Positions 6,464 to 13,101 of a DNA stretch of 13,981 nt are shown here, one piece after another. Made by a program: the position numbers and the translations under genes. Positions within the stretch are counted from its first letter, which is position 1; each line of letters opens with the position of its first letter. Under the pieces are notes generated by a model. That model was not told the DNA's origin, did not search any database, and was given only the letters and a program-made list of their open reading frames with translations. Origin of the DNA: UBA1431 sp049324235 (GTDB lineage: Bacteria > Bacillota > Clostridia > Christensenellales > UBA1431); the NCBI GenBank assembly GCA_049324235.1, contig JBMOLJ010000037.1:1-13981 (forward strand). Direction: 5' to 3'.

Positions 6464-7729
6464 CTATTCTACAAAATCGAATTCCCAACCGCCCATGTCG
6501 ATCACATCGCCGTCCCTGGCGCCCATTTCCCGCAGCTTTGCAATGATTCCATAGTTGATCAAACGTTGCTGGAAATGGCGCATGGATTCTTCGTCAAAGG
6601 CGTTTGTTTCATAGAGCACGCGGTCTACAAGCGCGCCGCTCACGATGAAGCGCCCGTTTTCCACCGTTACTTCAAATGTCTCGTCCTGATCGATAACATC
6701 CACTTCGATCTCGCGTTCATAAGGCTCGGGGACCGGCAGTTGCGAGAGCATGCGCGCCAAGGCGCGCAGCAGCTCCTCCACCCCCGAACCCGTGGCGGCA
6801 GATATAGCATATACGTCTATATGCTTATTGGCAACATGTTCTTTGAGCCGCTTGACATTTTCCGCGGCCTGGGGCAGATCGGTCTTGTTCGCGGCAACGA
6901 TCTGCGGCCTTTGCACAAGCGCCGGACTGTAATGCGCAAGCTCAGCGTTTATCATTTCGAAATCCTCTACGGGGTCGCGCCCTTCTATGCCCGAGACGTC
7001 TACAACGTGCACCAGCATGCGCGTACGCTCCACATGCCTGAGGAATTCCTGGCCAAGCCCCGCGCCTGCATGCGCGCCTTCAATCAGCCCTGGAATGTCC
7101 GCAACGACAAAGCTCTCTCCGTCCACCCCAACAACTCCAAGATTCGGCGAAAGCGTTGTGAAATGATAATCCGCTATCTTCGGCCGCGCGCGGGAGATTA
7201 CCGAAAGCAGCGTGCTTTTGCCCACGTTCGGGAAGCCCACAAGCCCCACGTCCGCTATCGTTTTCAGTTCCAGTATCACTTCATATTCTTTCCGTTTCTG
7301 GCCCATCTGCGCAAACCGCGGCGTCTGGCGCGTGCTGGTGGCAAAACGCGCGTTTCCCTTGCCGCCGTACCCGCCGGTCAGCACCGTCTTTACTTCGCCC
7401 GGATGGAACAGGTCCGCGATGACGCGTCCCGTTTGCACATCCTTCACAAGCGTTCCCGGCGGGACGTCGATGACCAGCGTTTCCCCGTCTTTTCCGCGCA
7501 TCAGCTTGCCCGCGCCGTTCTCTCCGTCTTGCGCCCTGTAACTGCGCTTGTACCTGAAATCCAGCAGCGTACGCATGGATGCGCTCGCCCTGAAGGCGAC
7601 GCTGCCGCCCCTGCCGCCGTCGCCGCCGTCCGGCCCTCCGCGCGCAACATATTTTTCCCGGTGGAACGCTACGCAACCGTTTCCCCCATCGCCTGCTTTT
7701 ATTTTAATCCGTGCTTCATCGACGAACAT
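6464..7729 (-). CDS. obgE: GTPase Obg/CgtA (50S subunit assembly, stress control)
   Basis: 421 residues, full length. Obg fold about 1-158, rich in glycine loops (GGPDGGDGGRGG at 31-42). G domain: G1 GFPNVGKS (165-172), switch region FTTLSPNLG (190-198), G3 DIPG (211-214), G4 NKTD (281-284), G5 SAA (310-312). OCT domain about 345-421. Obg acts in late 50S assembly and is essential in many bacteria. The start ATG has GAGGG five to six bases upstream. It lies 18 bases after nth and 21 before yhbY, so nth-obgE-yhbY read as one transcript. A plus-strand frame stays open across this gene; it is a coding-bias shadow. Confidence 0.97.
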   Translation of the reverse strand: MFVDEARIKIKAGDGGNGCVAFHREKYVARGGPDGGDGGRGGSVAFRASASMRTLLDFRYKRSYRAQDGENGAGKLMRGKDGETLVIDVPPGTLVKDVQTGRVIADLFHPGEVKTVLTGGYGGKGNARFATSTRQTPRFAQMGQKRKEYEVILELKTIADVGLVGFPNVGKSTLLSVISRARPKIADYHFTTLSPNLGVVGVDGESFVVADIPGLIEGAHAGAGLGQEFLRHVERTRMLVHVVDVSGIEGRDPVEDFEMINAELAHYSPALVQRPQIVAANKTDLPQAAENVKRLKEHVANKHIDVYAISAATGSGVEELLRALARMLSQLPVPEPYEREIEVDVIDQDETFEVTVENGRFIVSGALVDRVLYETNAFDEESMRHFQQRLINYGIIAKLREMGARDGDVIDMGGWEFDFVE

Positions 7730-7747
7730 ATTTTCCCTCGCAATATT

Positions 7748-8419
7748 CTATTTTTCAGGCAATCGCTCATAATACCTGCAAAGCGTTTGCAGGGGGCATT
7801 CGCGGCACTTGGGCTTTTGCGCCGTACATACCCTGCGCCCGTGCCAGATCAGCCAGTGATGCGCCATGGACCACTTTTCTTCGGGGATGCTTTCCATCAG
7901 CTGCTGTTCGGTATGCAGCGCGTCTTTGGCGGTGGCAAGCCCCAGCCGGTTGGCTACGCGGAACACATGCGTGTCCACCGCGATGGCGTTTGCCCCGAAT
8001 GCGTTCGCAAGCACCACGTTCGCCGTTTTCCGTCCGACCCCAGGCAGCTGTAACAAAGCCTGCATATCGCCGGGCACCTTCGAATCATGCCGCTCGACCA
8101 GCATCCTGCTTGCACCCACGATGTTTTTCGCCTTATTCCTGTATACGCCGCAGCTTTTTATATACGGCTCGAGTTCTTCGGGTGAAAGCGCCGCCATATC
8201 CTCAGGGGACGGGAAACGTTCAAAAAGATCCTTCGTGATCCTGTTGACCTGCTTGTCCGTAGTCTGTGCAGAAAGGATGGCCGCAATTAATAATTCAAAC
8301 GCATTGGCATACCTCAGGCCCGAGCGCGCATCGGGATAGGTCTTTTCGAGCACGTCGAGTATTCCCCTGATACGCTTTTTTGAAATATCCCGTCCTGTCT
8401 TTTCCTTTGTTTTCGCCAT
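7748..8419 (-). CDS. nth: Endonuclease III (bifunctional DNA glycosylase/AP lyase)
   Basis: 223 residues. Removes oxidised pyrimidines from DNA and cuts at the abasic site. The helix-hairpin-helix LPGVGRKTA (125-133) carries the catalytic Lys131, and Asp149 stands in VDTHV. The [4Fe-4S] ligand set is complete: Cys198-x6-Cys205-x2-Cys208-x5-Cys214. AAAGGGA precedes the ATG. First gene of nth-obgE-yhbY, with a good promoter directly upstream. Confidence 0.97.
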   Translation of the reverse strand: MAKTKEKTGRDISKKRIRGILDVLEKTYPDARSGLRYANAFELLIAAILSAQTTDKQVNRITKDLFERFPSPEDMAALSPEELEPYIKSCGVYRNKAKNIVGASRMLVERHDSKVPGDMQALLQLPGVGRKTANVVLANAFGANAIAVDTHVFRVANRLGLATAKDALHTEQQLMESIPEEKWSMAHHWLIWHGRRVCTAQKPKCRECPLQTLCRYYERLPEK

Positions 8420-8453
8420 GCTGTCCCTTTCAAAACGGATGTTGCCTGCCCTT

Positions 8454-8483
8454 ATTATAATCGTTTTACCGATGTATTAGCAA
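8454..8483 (-). promoter_or_regulatory. Promoter of nth-obgE-yhbY
   Basis: On the minus strand TTGCTA (4 of 6) and a perfect TATAAT are separated by 18 bases. Transcription would start near 8447, giving a leader of about 28 bases that includes the nth ribosome binding site. It lies in the 120-base gap between nth and the upstream small gene; the rest of the gap holds no clear terminator. Confidence 0.6.
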
Positions 8484-8539
8484 CTATTCCCTGTTGCCGT
8501 GCCCGAAGCATGCTTTTATTATGGCTCCATACGTTTAGC

Positions 8540-8863
8540 TTACTGATTCATTATCATTTCAATAAGGGACAAGAGTTTTTTGCGCTGTTCTTCATTGAGC
8601 ATCGGCGATATGGCGTCCCTCATCTTCTTGATCGCGGCTTCGTCCAGTTGGCCTTTTTGCTTTTGGTCCTTAGTCTTGCGCAAAAGCTCCTGCATCAGTT
8701 CCTGTTCGCTCTTGCCCTGGTACTGGTTCATCTGCTCGCTCAGCCTCTGTGCTTGCTCTACCTGCTCATTGTTCGCGCCCATCTTTTCCGCCTGTTTTTT
8801 AAGCTCAGGGTTGATCTGATCCCTCCGGGGCTTAAAAGATCTGAGGTCTTTCCCGCTCGGCAT
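8540..8863 (-). CDS. Small charged helical protein of unknown function
   Basis: 107 residues from the ATG at 8863; GGAGGTG stands nine bases before it and spans the first codons of a possible longer form starting at 8881, so the shorter form is preferred. No signal peptide, no TM, no Cys or His. After a basic N terminus (about 1-22) nearly everything is Gln/Glu/Lys-rich and likely helical (22-70), followed by a conserved-looking end, LDEAAIKKMRDAISPMLNEEQRKKLLSLIEMI (73-104). It is divergent from the Met/Leu-rich gene at 8986, 122 bases start to start. Short hypotheticals with a similar ML..EQ...LL..I ending are familiar to me from other Clostridia, but I cannot name a family. It may also read through into nth, since no terminator is evident. 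Confidence 0.75.
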   Translation of the reverse strand: MPSGKDLRSFKPRRDQINPELKKQAEKMGANNEQVEQAQRLSEQMNQYQGKSEQELMQELLRKTKDQKQKGQLDEAAIKKMRDAISPMLNEEQRKKLLSLIEMIMNQ

Positions 8864-8922
8864 TTGTAATCGCACCTCCATAACGCTGGTCTTTTATGTC
8901 TATGCTATCCTCCGCCTTTTCG

Positions 8923-8952
8923 TTCACCCTTTTATAAAAAGACGCATACAAT
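8923..8952 (+). promoter_or_regulatory. Candidate promoter of the Met/Leu-rich gene
   Basis: TTCACC (4 of 6), 18-base spacer, TACAAT (5 of 6), with transcription starting near 8959. The -10 region as a whole reads CATACAAT, which also resembles -10 elements of mother-cell sporulation sigma factors (sigma-E or sigma-K), and CACC lies 15 bases before GCATA. The sigma factor cannot be decided from sequence. Confidence 0.4.
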
Positions 8953-8985
8953 GCATTAGCCAATTTCCGGAAAGGTGGAAACTGC

Positions 8986-9441
8986 ATGCACCCCTATTCT
9001 TACAATCGCTTGCGGATGGATACGCGTCCACAAGATACGCTGGATTCAGAAAACGCCGAGCCTGCAGGCGGCAATCCTGAAAGCAGCGGGGCGGGGTCAT
9101 CCCCTGATCTCATGCAGGTCATGGCCATGATGGAAGCGATGCGGGGCGGCAAAACAGGCGGATCGGACGCAGGGCCTGGGCCTGATCTGATGAAACTTCT
9201 GACCATGCTTCAGGCAATGCGCAGCGGTGCATCAGGCGGCAATGGGATACAGAATATTTTGCCCATGCTTTCCGCGCTGGGCGGAAAGGGCCTTCCTCCC
9301 AACATGAATTCAGTACTGGAATCTGTTTCGGGCGGTTCAAACGGCAGTAACGCAATGCTCAGTCTCTTGCAGGGAATGATGCCTCCGCAAACGGCCCAAC
9401 TGTTTAATATGCTCTCTACTCTCAGGTCATCTCCGCAATGA
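8986..9441 (+). CDS. Met/Leu- and Gly-rich repeat protein of unknown function
   Basis: 151 residues; AAGGTGG lies seven bases before the ATG and a terminator follows the stop, so it is a real single-gene unit. After a disordered polar N terminus (1-38) come short amphipathic helices divided by glycine-rich linkers: PDLMQVMAMMEAMRGG (40-55), PDLMKLLTMLQAMRSG (66-81), IQNILPMLSALGG (88-100) and a looser NAMLSLLQGMMPPQ (122-135). The first two are clear tandem copies about 26 residues apart. There are 19 Met and no Cys or Trp. No signal peptide or TM helix. It resembles Met/Leu-rich small hypotheticals of other Clostridia, but I assign no function. Divergent from the small helical protein at 8540. 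Confidence 0.78.
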   Translation: MHPYSYNRLRMDTRPQDTLDSENAEPAGGNPESSGAGSSPDLMQVMAMMEAMRGGKTGGSDAGPGPDLMKLLTMLQAMRSGASGGNGIQNILPMLSALGGKGLPPNMNSVLESVSGGSNGSNAMLSLLQGMMPPQTAQLFNMLSTLRSSPQ

Positions 9442-9468
9442 GGGCGGCATGAACCCGACCTTTACAGG

Positions 9469-9518
9469 TACGGGAAAGCCGGCGCTTGGCGCCGGCTTTT
9501 CCGTATGCACCCTTTTTT
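9469..9518 (+). terminator. Intrinsic terminator of the Met/Leu-rich gene
   Basis: A 17-bp stem (9469-9485 with 9489-9505, one G-U pair) with core GCCGGCGC/GCGCCGGC and a three-base loop. TTTT follows the GC core at 9497, and a six-T run occurs at 9513-9518. It begins 28 bases after the stop codon. The 108 bases from 9519 to the DUF1292 stop hold no gene that I can support. Confidence 0.85.
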
Positions 9519-9626
9519 ATTGACAAGATATTATGAAGAGATGTAACATCAGGTACAGTATTCAACAGAGGTATAATTGTGAAATGTTTATGACGCCGAT
9601 AGATGTTCTTCTTCAAGATCGCATCA

Positions 9627-9965
9627 CTACTCAAATTCATTATCATTTTTGGCCGGGCCGGATTCCACCTCGGCCTCTTCGTCCTCGTCATCTTCTTCGT
9701 CTTCAAAAGACTCCATGAAAATCGAAAAAACTTCTTCCAGAGTAGCGGTATCTTCTACGGGATAGTATGTATCCTCCTCCCCGTCCGACTCCACGCGCAT
9801 GATCATCACCTCGTCCTCGTTTACGCCCTCGACTTCTTCGAGCGGATACAGGACGATATAGTTCGAGCCTTCATACTCGAGCGTCATTAAATGCTCAAAC
9901 TCCGCACTCTCGCCGTTTTCATCCACCAACTCGACAACGAGTATCTTTTCTTCTTCATTTGCCAT
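9627..9965 (-). CDS. yrzB: DUF1292 family protein (YrzB-like)
   Basis: 112 residues. The DUF1292 core covers about 6-84: ILVVELVDENGES, FEHLMTLEYEGSNYIVLYPLEE, DEVMIMRV and the C-terminal helix LEEVFSIFMESFED. A highly acidic tail follows (88-112). The biochemical role of the family is unknown. The ATG at 9965 has AAGGAG eight bases upstream. It follows ruvX by 22 bases, and the order ireB-ruvX-DUF1292 matches yrzL-yrrK-yrzB of Bacillus, which supports the call. Confidence 0.93.
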   Translation of the reverse strand: MANEEEKILVVELVDENGESAEFEHLMTLEYEGSNYIVLYPLEEVEGVNEDEVMIMRVESDGEEDTYYPVEDTATLEEVFSIFMESFEDEEDDEDEEAEVESGPAKNDNEFE

Positions 9966-9987
9966 GGTTTAATCTCCTTTTTCAGTT

Positions 9988-10404
9988 TCATTCATTGCTT
10001 TTGCGGTCCAGGTATCCCTGCAGGATATGTACAGCCGCCATTTTATCGATCACCTTTTTACGCTTCTTCCTGGACGTATCGGCCTCGAGCAGCGTGCGCC
10101 GCGCGGCTGCGGTGCTCAACCGCTCGTCCCAGAATTCGATAGGAATATCCGTATGCCTGCTCAAGGCTTGGGCAAACGCCTGTACGCAGGCCGCCTGCGG
10201 GCCGCAGCTCCCGTCCATGTTGCGCGGCAGTCCGATAACGATGCCGGTTGCGTTCCGTTCCCGAAGAAGCCCGGCAATATAGGCAAGGTCGCGGGATTCT
10301 TCGCTCCTATGGTATGTTTCCAGGCCTTGCGCGGTCCATCCGAAGGCATCGCTTATCGCGATGCCGATACGCTTTTCGCCGACATCAAGAGCCACGATTC
10401 GCAT
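9988..10404 (-). CDS. ruvX: RuvX/YqgF Holliday-junction resolvase-like nuclease
   Basis: 138 residues with an RNase H-like fold. Family members are proposed to resolve Holliday junctions or to process pre-16S rRNA. Conserved acidic residues: Asp7 (ALDVGEKRIG), Glu94 (WDERLST) and Asp120 (IDKMAAVHILQGYL), plus the GLPRNMDGS loop (58-66). Start ATG at 10404 was chosen for AAGGGG eight bases upstream and because MRIVALDVG is the usual N terminus; a longer form from 10425 would place that site inside the gene. It is followed by DUF1292, and has its own candidate promoter in the 188-base gap after ireB. Confidence 0.95.
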   Translation of the reverse strand: MRIVALDVGEKRIGIAISDAFGWTAQGLETYHRSEESRDLAYIAGLLRERNATGIVIGLPRNMDGSCGPQAACVQAFAQALSRHTDIPIEFWDERLSTAAARRTLLEADTSRKKRKKVIDKMAAVHILQGYLDRKSNE

Positions 10405-10474
10405 ATAGGATTCCCCTTCGTTCAAAATACTTGCACTCTTGTTTTACAGTAATCATTATTATATACCAGATAAT

Positions 10475-10495
10475 GGGAAAAAACCGGTTTTTCCC
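10475..10495. promoter_or_regulatory. Near-perfect dyad just inside the ruvX transcript
   Basis: GGG, six A, CCGG, five T, CCC: a palindrome broken by one extra A. It begins a few bases downstream of the likely start site of ruvX transcription (about 10498), where an operator or a 5' RNA hairpin would act. It is also AT-rich enough to be chance; function not shown. Confidence 0.35.
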
Positions 10496-10504
10496 TACAA
10501 ATAT

Positions 10505-10534
10505 AATATATTTATAACACATTATTATTGCCAA
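10505..10534 (-). promoter_or_regulatory. Candidate promoter of ruvX-DUF1292
   Basis: On the minus strand TTGGCA (5 of 6) and TATATT (5 of 6) are 18 bases apart in an AT-rich stretch. A second TATAAT at 10459-10464 lacks a good -35. A promoter here fits the hairpin that seems to end ireB. Confidence 0.45.
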
Positions 10535-10544
10535 AATACAGCAT

Positions 10545-10570
10545 GGGACACAGGTTTGCACCTGTGTCCC
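10545..10570 (-). terminator. Hairpin after ireB, possible terminator or attenuator
   Basis: GGGACACAGGT (10545-10555) and ACCTGTGTCCC (10560-10570) are an exact 11-bp stem with a four-base loop, 22 bases beyond the ireB stop. On the minus strand it is followed by ATGCTGTATTTTGG, so the U tract is poor. It could be a weak terminator or an RNA stabiliser between ireB and ruvX. Confidence 0.45.
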
Positions 10571-10592
10571 TTACGCAACTATTTTAAACCCG

Positions 10593-10859
10593 TTACCGGG
10601 CTTTCTGTTCCAGATAAAACCCGACCACCTCTTCGAGAAGCTCGTCGCGCTCCAGCCTGCGAATGAGGTAGCGCGCGTTATTGTGGCTTGTGATATATGT
10701 TGGGTCGCCCGATACAATGTATCCGACAAGCTGGTTTATAGGATCGTAACCTTTTTCTTTCATCGCGTGGTATACATGCATGAGAATATCATGCGCGTTA
10801 TTTAACAGTTCTTCCTTGTCCAGCGAAAACTGAATCGTTTCGCCCAAAGAATCATTCAT
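10593..10859 (-). CDS. ireB: IreB family regulatory phosphoprotein (UPF0297)
   Basis: 88 residues, standard length. IreB is a small substrate of the Ser/Thr kinase IreK and affects cephalosporin resistance in Enterococcus faecalis. The family pattern is complete: ETIQFSLD (7-14), DPINQLVGYIVSGDPTYITSHNNARYLIRRLERDELLEEVVGFYL (39-83). Enterococcal IreB is phosphorylated on N-terminal threonines; here Ser4 and Thr8 are the nearby candidates. The ATG at 10859 has GGAGG seven bases upstream. The gene has its own strong promoter, and alaS, its usual upstream partner, is replaced by an AI-2E transporter gene. Confidence 0.95.
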   Translation of the reverse strand: MNDSLGETIQFSLDKEELLNNAHDILMHVYHAMKEKGYDPINQLVGYIVSGDPTYITSHNNARYLIRRLERDELLEEVVGFYLEQKAR

Positions 10860-10887
10860 TGTGATACCTCCGCATATTTCTACTGCT

Positions 10888-10916
10888 ATTATATACAATC
10901 ACAGAATTATTTTCAA
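10888..10916 (-). promoter_or_regulatory. Strong promoter of ireB
   Basis: On the minus strand TTGAAA (5 of 6), 17-base spacer, perfect TATAAT. Transcription would start near 10881, about 22 bases before the start codon. The -35 overlaps the stop codon of the upstream transporter gene. Confidence 0.7.
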
Positions 10917-11998
10917 CCGGCACGGTGTTTGATTTGTATCGTATATGTAAAAATTTCCCTGGTTATTGCCAAAATGATTAACGTAACGGGAATCGCGAGC
11001 AGTGCGCCCCAAAGCCCGGCAATATACGCGCCAACCAATATGGCGGTGAGGATATACACCGGATGCAGCTCCACTTCCTTTCCCAGTATGCGCGGCGCGA
11101 TCACCGCACCGATGATCTGCTGTACGACCACGATTGCCAGCAGTGTGGAAACCCACTGCGCGTCCCCTGCAAACAAAGAAACGACGATGGGCGGTATAGC
11201 GCCCAGGATGGGGCCGATATACGGGAACAGGCTGAAAACCCCCATAATGAAGCCGAACAGGATAGCATAGCTCTGGCCGACGATGAAATACGCCGCGGTG
11301 ATGAGCACTGCCGTGATAATCGCAATCAGCAACTGGGCACGGAAGAACTTTCCCAGAACGATGTGTATCCGGTGCCCGATGTTCCGTATCAAAGGCCGTA
11401 TATGGAACGGAACGTAATAGAGTATGCCGTTTATGAAACGTTCGCGTTCTTTCAAATAATAAAAAATATACAGCGGTGTGAGGAGAATCACAACCACGGC
11501 GCCGGCCAGCGCCGAAGCCGCGCCCATTACGCCCGGCAGGAAATTGGTCAGATAGCCGCTCATGTTTTTGACGAAGTCGTCCAGCACCCGGTAAAGATCG
11601 ATGGGGATGGAATACTTGTTCAGCCATTGCTGCCATTGGGGCAAGGTATCCTTCACACGTTCAATATAGTTTGGAATGTTCTGAATAAGATCGCTCGCCT
11701 GTTTGACGGCAAGCGGTATGAGCCATACAAGCACGGCCGCAAAAACGGCGAGGAGCAGTACCAGCACGATGGATACCGCTAAGGAGCGAGCCATCCGCTT
11801 CTCCAGCGCGCGCACAATCGGGAAAAGCGCATAGGCAAGCGCCGCTGCCAGCCAAACGGGCAACAGCGCTTGCCACAATCCGGGACCTGCCAGTATGAAT
11901 AGTATCAGCAATACAAAAAGTGCGGCGATAAAAACGTTTCTGCTCCTGCGCTGCCGGACTTTTTCCTTGACTGTTTCTGCAGTTTCCGGTTTACACAT
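10913..11998 (-). CDS. AI-2E family transporter
   Basis: 361-residue polytopic membrane protein. Two close N-terminal TM helices (about 22-70) and a third (about 70-100), a soluble segment (about 105-155), then five or so further helices to the end. The C-terminal family block is clear: YAILFGFIMGVFSLFPYIGPILGAIPP and the final GAYIAGLWGALLAIPVTLIILAI. Members have been reported as AI-2 exporters (TqsA) or cation/proton antiporters, so the substrate here is open. The start ATG at 11998 has no ribosome binding site; only three bases separate it from the stop of the 54-residue gene, so it is probably translated by reinitiation. Genes of this family often precede alaS in Bacillota; here ireB follows directly. 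Confidence 0.92.
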   Translation of the reverse strand: MCKPETAETVKEKVRQRRSRNVFIAALFVLLILFILAGPGLWQALLPVWLAAALAYALFPIVRALEKRMARSLAVSIVLVLLLAVFAAVLVWLIPLAVKQASDLIQNIPNYIERVKDTLPQWQQWLNKYSIPIDLYRVLDDFVKNMSGYLTNFLPGVMGAASALAGAVVVILLTPLYIFYYLKERERFINGILYYVPFHIRPLIRNIGHRIHIVLGKFFRAQLLIAIITAVLITAAYFIVGQSYAILFGFIMGVFSLFPYIGPILGAIPPIVVSLFAGDAQWVSTLLAIVVVQQIIGAVIAPRILGKEVELHPVYILTAILVGAYIAGLWGALLAIPVTLIILAITREIFTYTIQIKHRAG

Positions 11999-12001
11999 GT
12001 T

Positions 12002-12166
12002 TTACGATGGGTTGCCCATAGTACGTGTGTAACGGCTGAACATGCGTTTCCCGTTTTTCATCAGGTTGCTTGTGCTGCCCGGCTGAATCTGCTGCATGAG
12101 CATAAATGCACCCGCCATGCCCAGTGCGGCGCCGGCAATAACACCAATAGAAAATTTAGCGTTCAT
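12002..12166 (-). CDS. 54-residue single-TM peptide (YtxH-like), unannotated-size gene
   Basis: 54 codons. Residues about 5-24 form one glycine/alanine-rich TM helix (IGVIAGAALGMAGAFML), followed by a basic cytoplasmic tail with KNGKR and SRYTR. The layout recalls the N terminus of YtxH proteins, but it is shorter and I claim only resemblance. AAGGGT stands seven bases upstream of the ATG; the start overlaps the PRC-barrel stop as ATGA, and the stop is three bases before the transporter's ATG. The three genes are therefore coupled, which argues that this small frame is translated. Confidence 0.7.
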   Translation of the reverse strand: MNAKFSIGVIAGAALGMAGAFMLMQQIQPGSTSNLMKNGKRMFSRYTRTMGNPS

Positions 12167-12648
12167 GTCTCTACCCTTCTTTCTCCCTGTTTTTCGTTTT
12201 TACATGCGGCGATAATCTTTTCCGAATACTCCATGCGCGAGAAATCCTTTACCGTAAAGCGGCCGGACAAGACATCCTCAAAAACGCCCTGCGAAACCTC
12301 CAAAGCATCCAACTGGCGTTTTTTCTCGTCTATAAAAAAATCAACCACAAAACCTAAATCGTTACCGTCCTGGTCAACCACTTCCAAGCGCTTTGAAAGA
12401 TCCAAAGTTTCTTTCGGGTGCTTTACCTTCTTCTGCGGTCTTTCAATGGTTACAAAACCGCTATCGATCTCGGTAATCTTTTCGCGGGGAACAAATACGC
12501 GTTTGCGTATTATGCCGTTGGTTGCATATGTAAACCCCAATAAGGCGTTCGTTTCCAGGCAGATTTCAAACGAGCGCACTCTGCCCAGCATATGCCTTTG
12601 CCCGCTGTCCACGACAGTAATACCGATCAAACTGCTCTGACGGATCAT
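12163..12648 (-). CDS. Protein with two PRC-barrel domains
   Basis: 161 residues. Two beta-barrel repeats: about 4-68 (GITVVDSGQRHMLGRVRSFEI ... FVPREKITEI) and about 86-140 (RLEVVDQDGNDLGFVVDFFID ... FEDVLSGRFTVKDF), joined by a Lys-rich linker. PRC-barrels occur in photosynthetic reaction-centre H subunits and in RimM and often serve as protein or RNA docking folds; the role of the Clostridial stand-alone form is unknown. GGAGG precedes the ATG by about five bases. The C-terminal 15 residues are charged. Downstream of nifS-nifU after 81 bases, and overlapping the 54-residue gene. Confidence 0.88.
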   Translation of the reverse strand: MIRQSSLIGITVVDSGQRHMLGRVRSFEICLETNALLGFTYATNGIIRKRVFVPREKITEIDSGFVTIERPQKKVKHPKETLDLSKRLEVVDQDGNDLGFVVDFFIDEKKRQLDALEVSQGVFEDVLSGRFTVKDFSRMEYSEKIIAACKNEKQGERRVET

Positions 12649-12672
12649 GATACCTCCGCACGCTGGTCTTCA

Positions 12673-12700
12673 CGTATAGTTTGTCAAATCCTCTTTCCAA
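12673..12700 (-). promoter_or_regulatory. Weak candidate promoter for the PRC-barrel operon
   Basis: On the minus strand TTGGAA (4 of 6), 16-base spacer, TATACG (4 of 6). A perfect TTGACA (12682-12687) lies inside the spacer, but the bases 17 beyond it are not a -10. The 81-base gap after nifU has no terminator that I can see, so read-through is also likely. Confidence 0.25.
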
Positions 12701-12729
12701 ACATGCAGGAAAAATTAAGTAAGAGCGGA

Positions 12730-13101
12730 TTAATACTTCTGTTTGCTCTTATAGTCTTCAATAGCAGCCTGTACCGCCTGTTCGGCGAGTACCGAGCAAT
12801 GGATCTTTACCGGCGGGAGTCCGTCCAGCGCTTCCATGACGGCCTTGTTGGTCAGCTTCAGAGCTTCATCAACGGTTTTTCCGATGATCATTTCGGTAGC
12901 CATGCTGCTTGTCGCCACTGCGGCGCCGCAGCCGAACGTTTTGAATTTTGCATCGACGATCACGTTGTTCTCAATTTTAAGCGAAATGCGCATGATGTCT
13001 CCGCAGGTCGCGTTGCCGACCTGCCCCACTCCGTCCGCGTTTTCGATTTCACCGACATTTCTGGGGTTTGAAAAATGCTCCATTACTTTCTCACTATACA
13101 T
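12730..13101 (-). CDS. nifU: Fe-S cluster assembly scaffold (IscU/NifU N-terminal type)
   Basis: 123 residues, the scaffold domain only, with no central ferredoxin or C-terminal Nfu domain. It receives sulfur from the cysteine desulfurase and builds [2Fe-2S] or [4Fe-4S] clusters. The three ligand cysteines are present: Cys33 (ATCGD, with Asp35), Cys58 (FGCGAA) and Cys102 (KIHCSVLAEQA). The ATG at 13101 was chosen because MYSEKVMEHFSNPRNVG is the family N terminus and GAGGTC lies upstream; the longer frame to 13335 merely reads through nifS in another frame. It overlaps the nifS stop by eight bases, so the pair is coupled. Confidence 0.95.
   Translation of the reverse strand: MYSEKVMEHFSNPRNVGEIENADGVGQVGNATCGDIMRISLKIENNVIVDAKFKTFGCGAAVATSSMATEMIIGKTVDEALKLTNKAVMEALDGLPPVKIHCSVLAEQAVQAAIEDYKSKQKY

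Noticed and set aside
6425..8053. Plus-strand frame of 542 codons opposite obgE and nth
   Set aside because: It is a shadow of the two conserved minus-strand genes. It starts at TTG without a ribosome binding site and its translation (His/Arg/Phe-rich) looks like no protein family.
9520..9577. Perfect TTGACA (9520) and perfect TATAAT (9572) pointing into the DUF1292 gene, as a possible antisense RNA promoter
   Set aside because: The two hexamers are 46 bases apart, and neither has a good partner at 16-18 bases apart from a weak TGTAAC. Probably chance in AT-rich spacer.
9533..9718. Small plus-strand frame of 61 codons after the Met/Leu-rich gene
   Set aside because: No ribosome binding site at its start, and most of it is antisense to the acidic tail of the DUF1292 gene.
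10426..10592. Riboswitch or T-box leader in the ireB-ruvX gap
   Set aside because: Only simple hairpins are present; no T-box consensus, specifier arrangement or known riboswitch core could be recognised.
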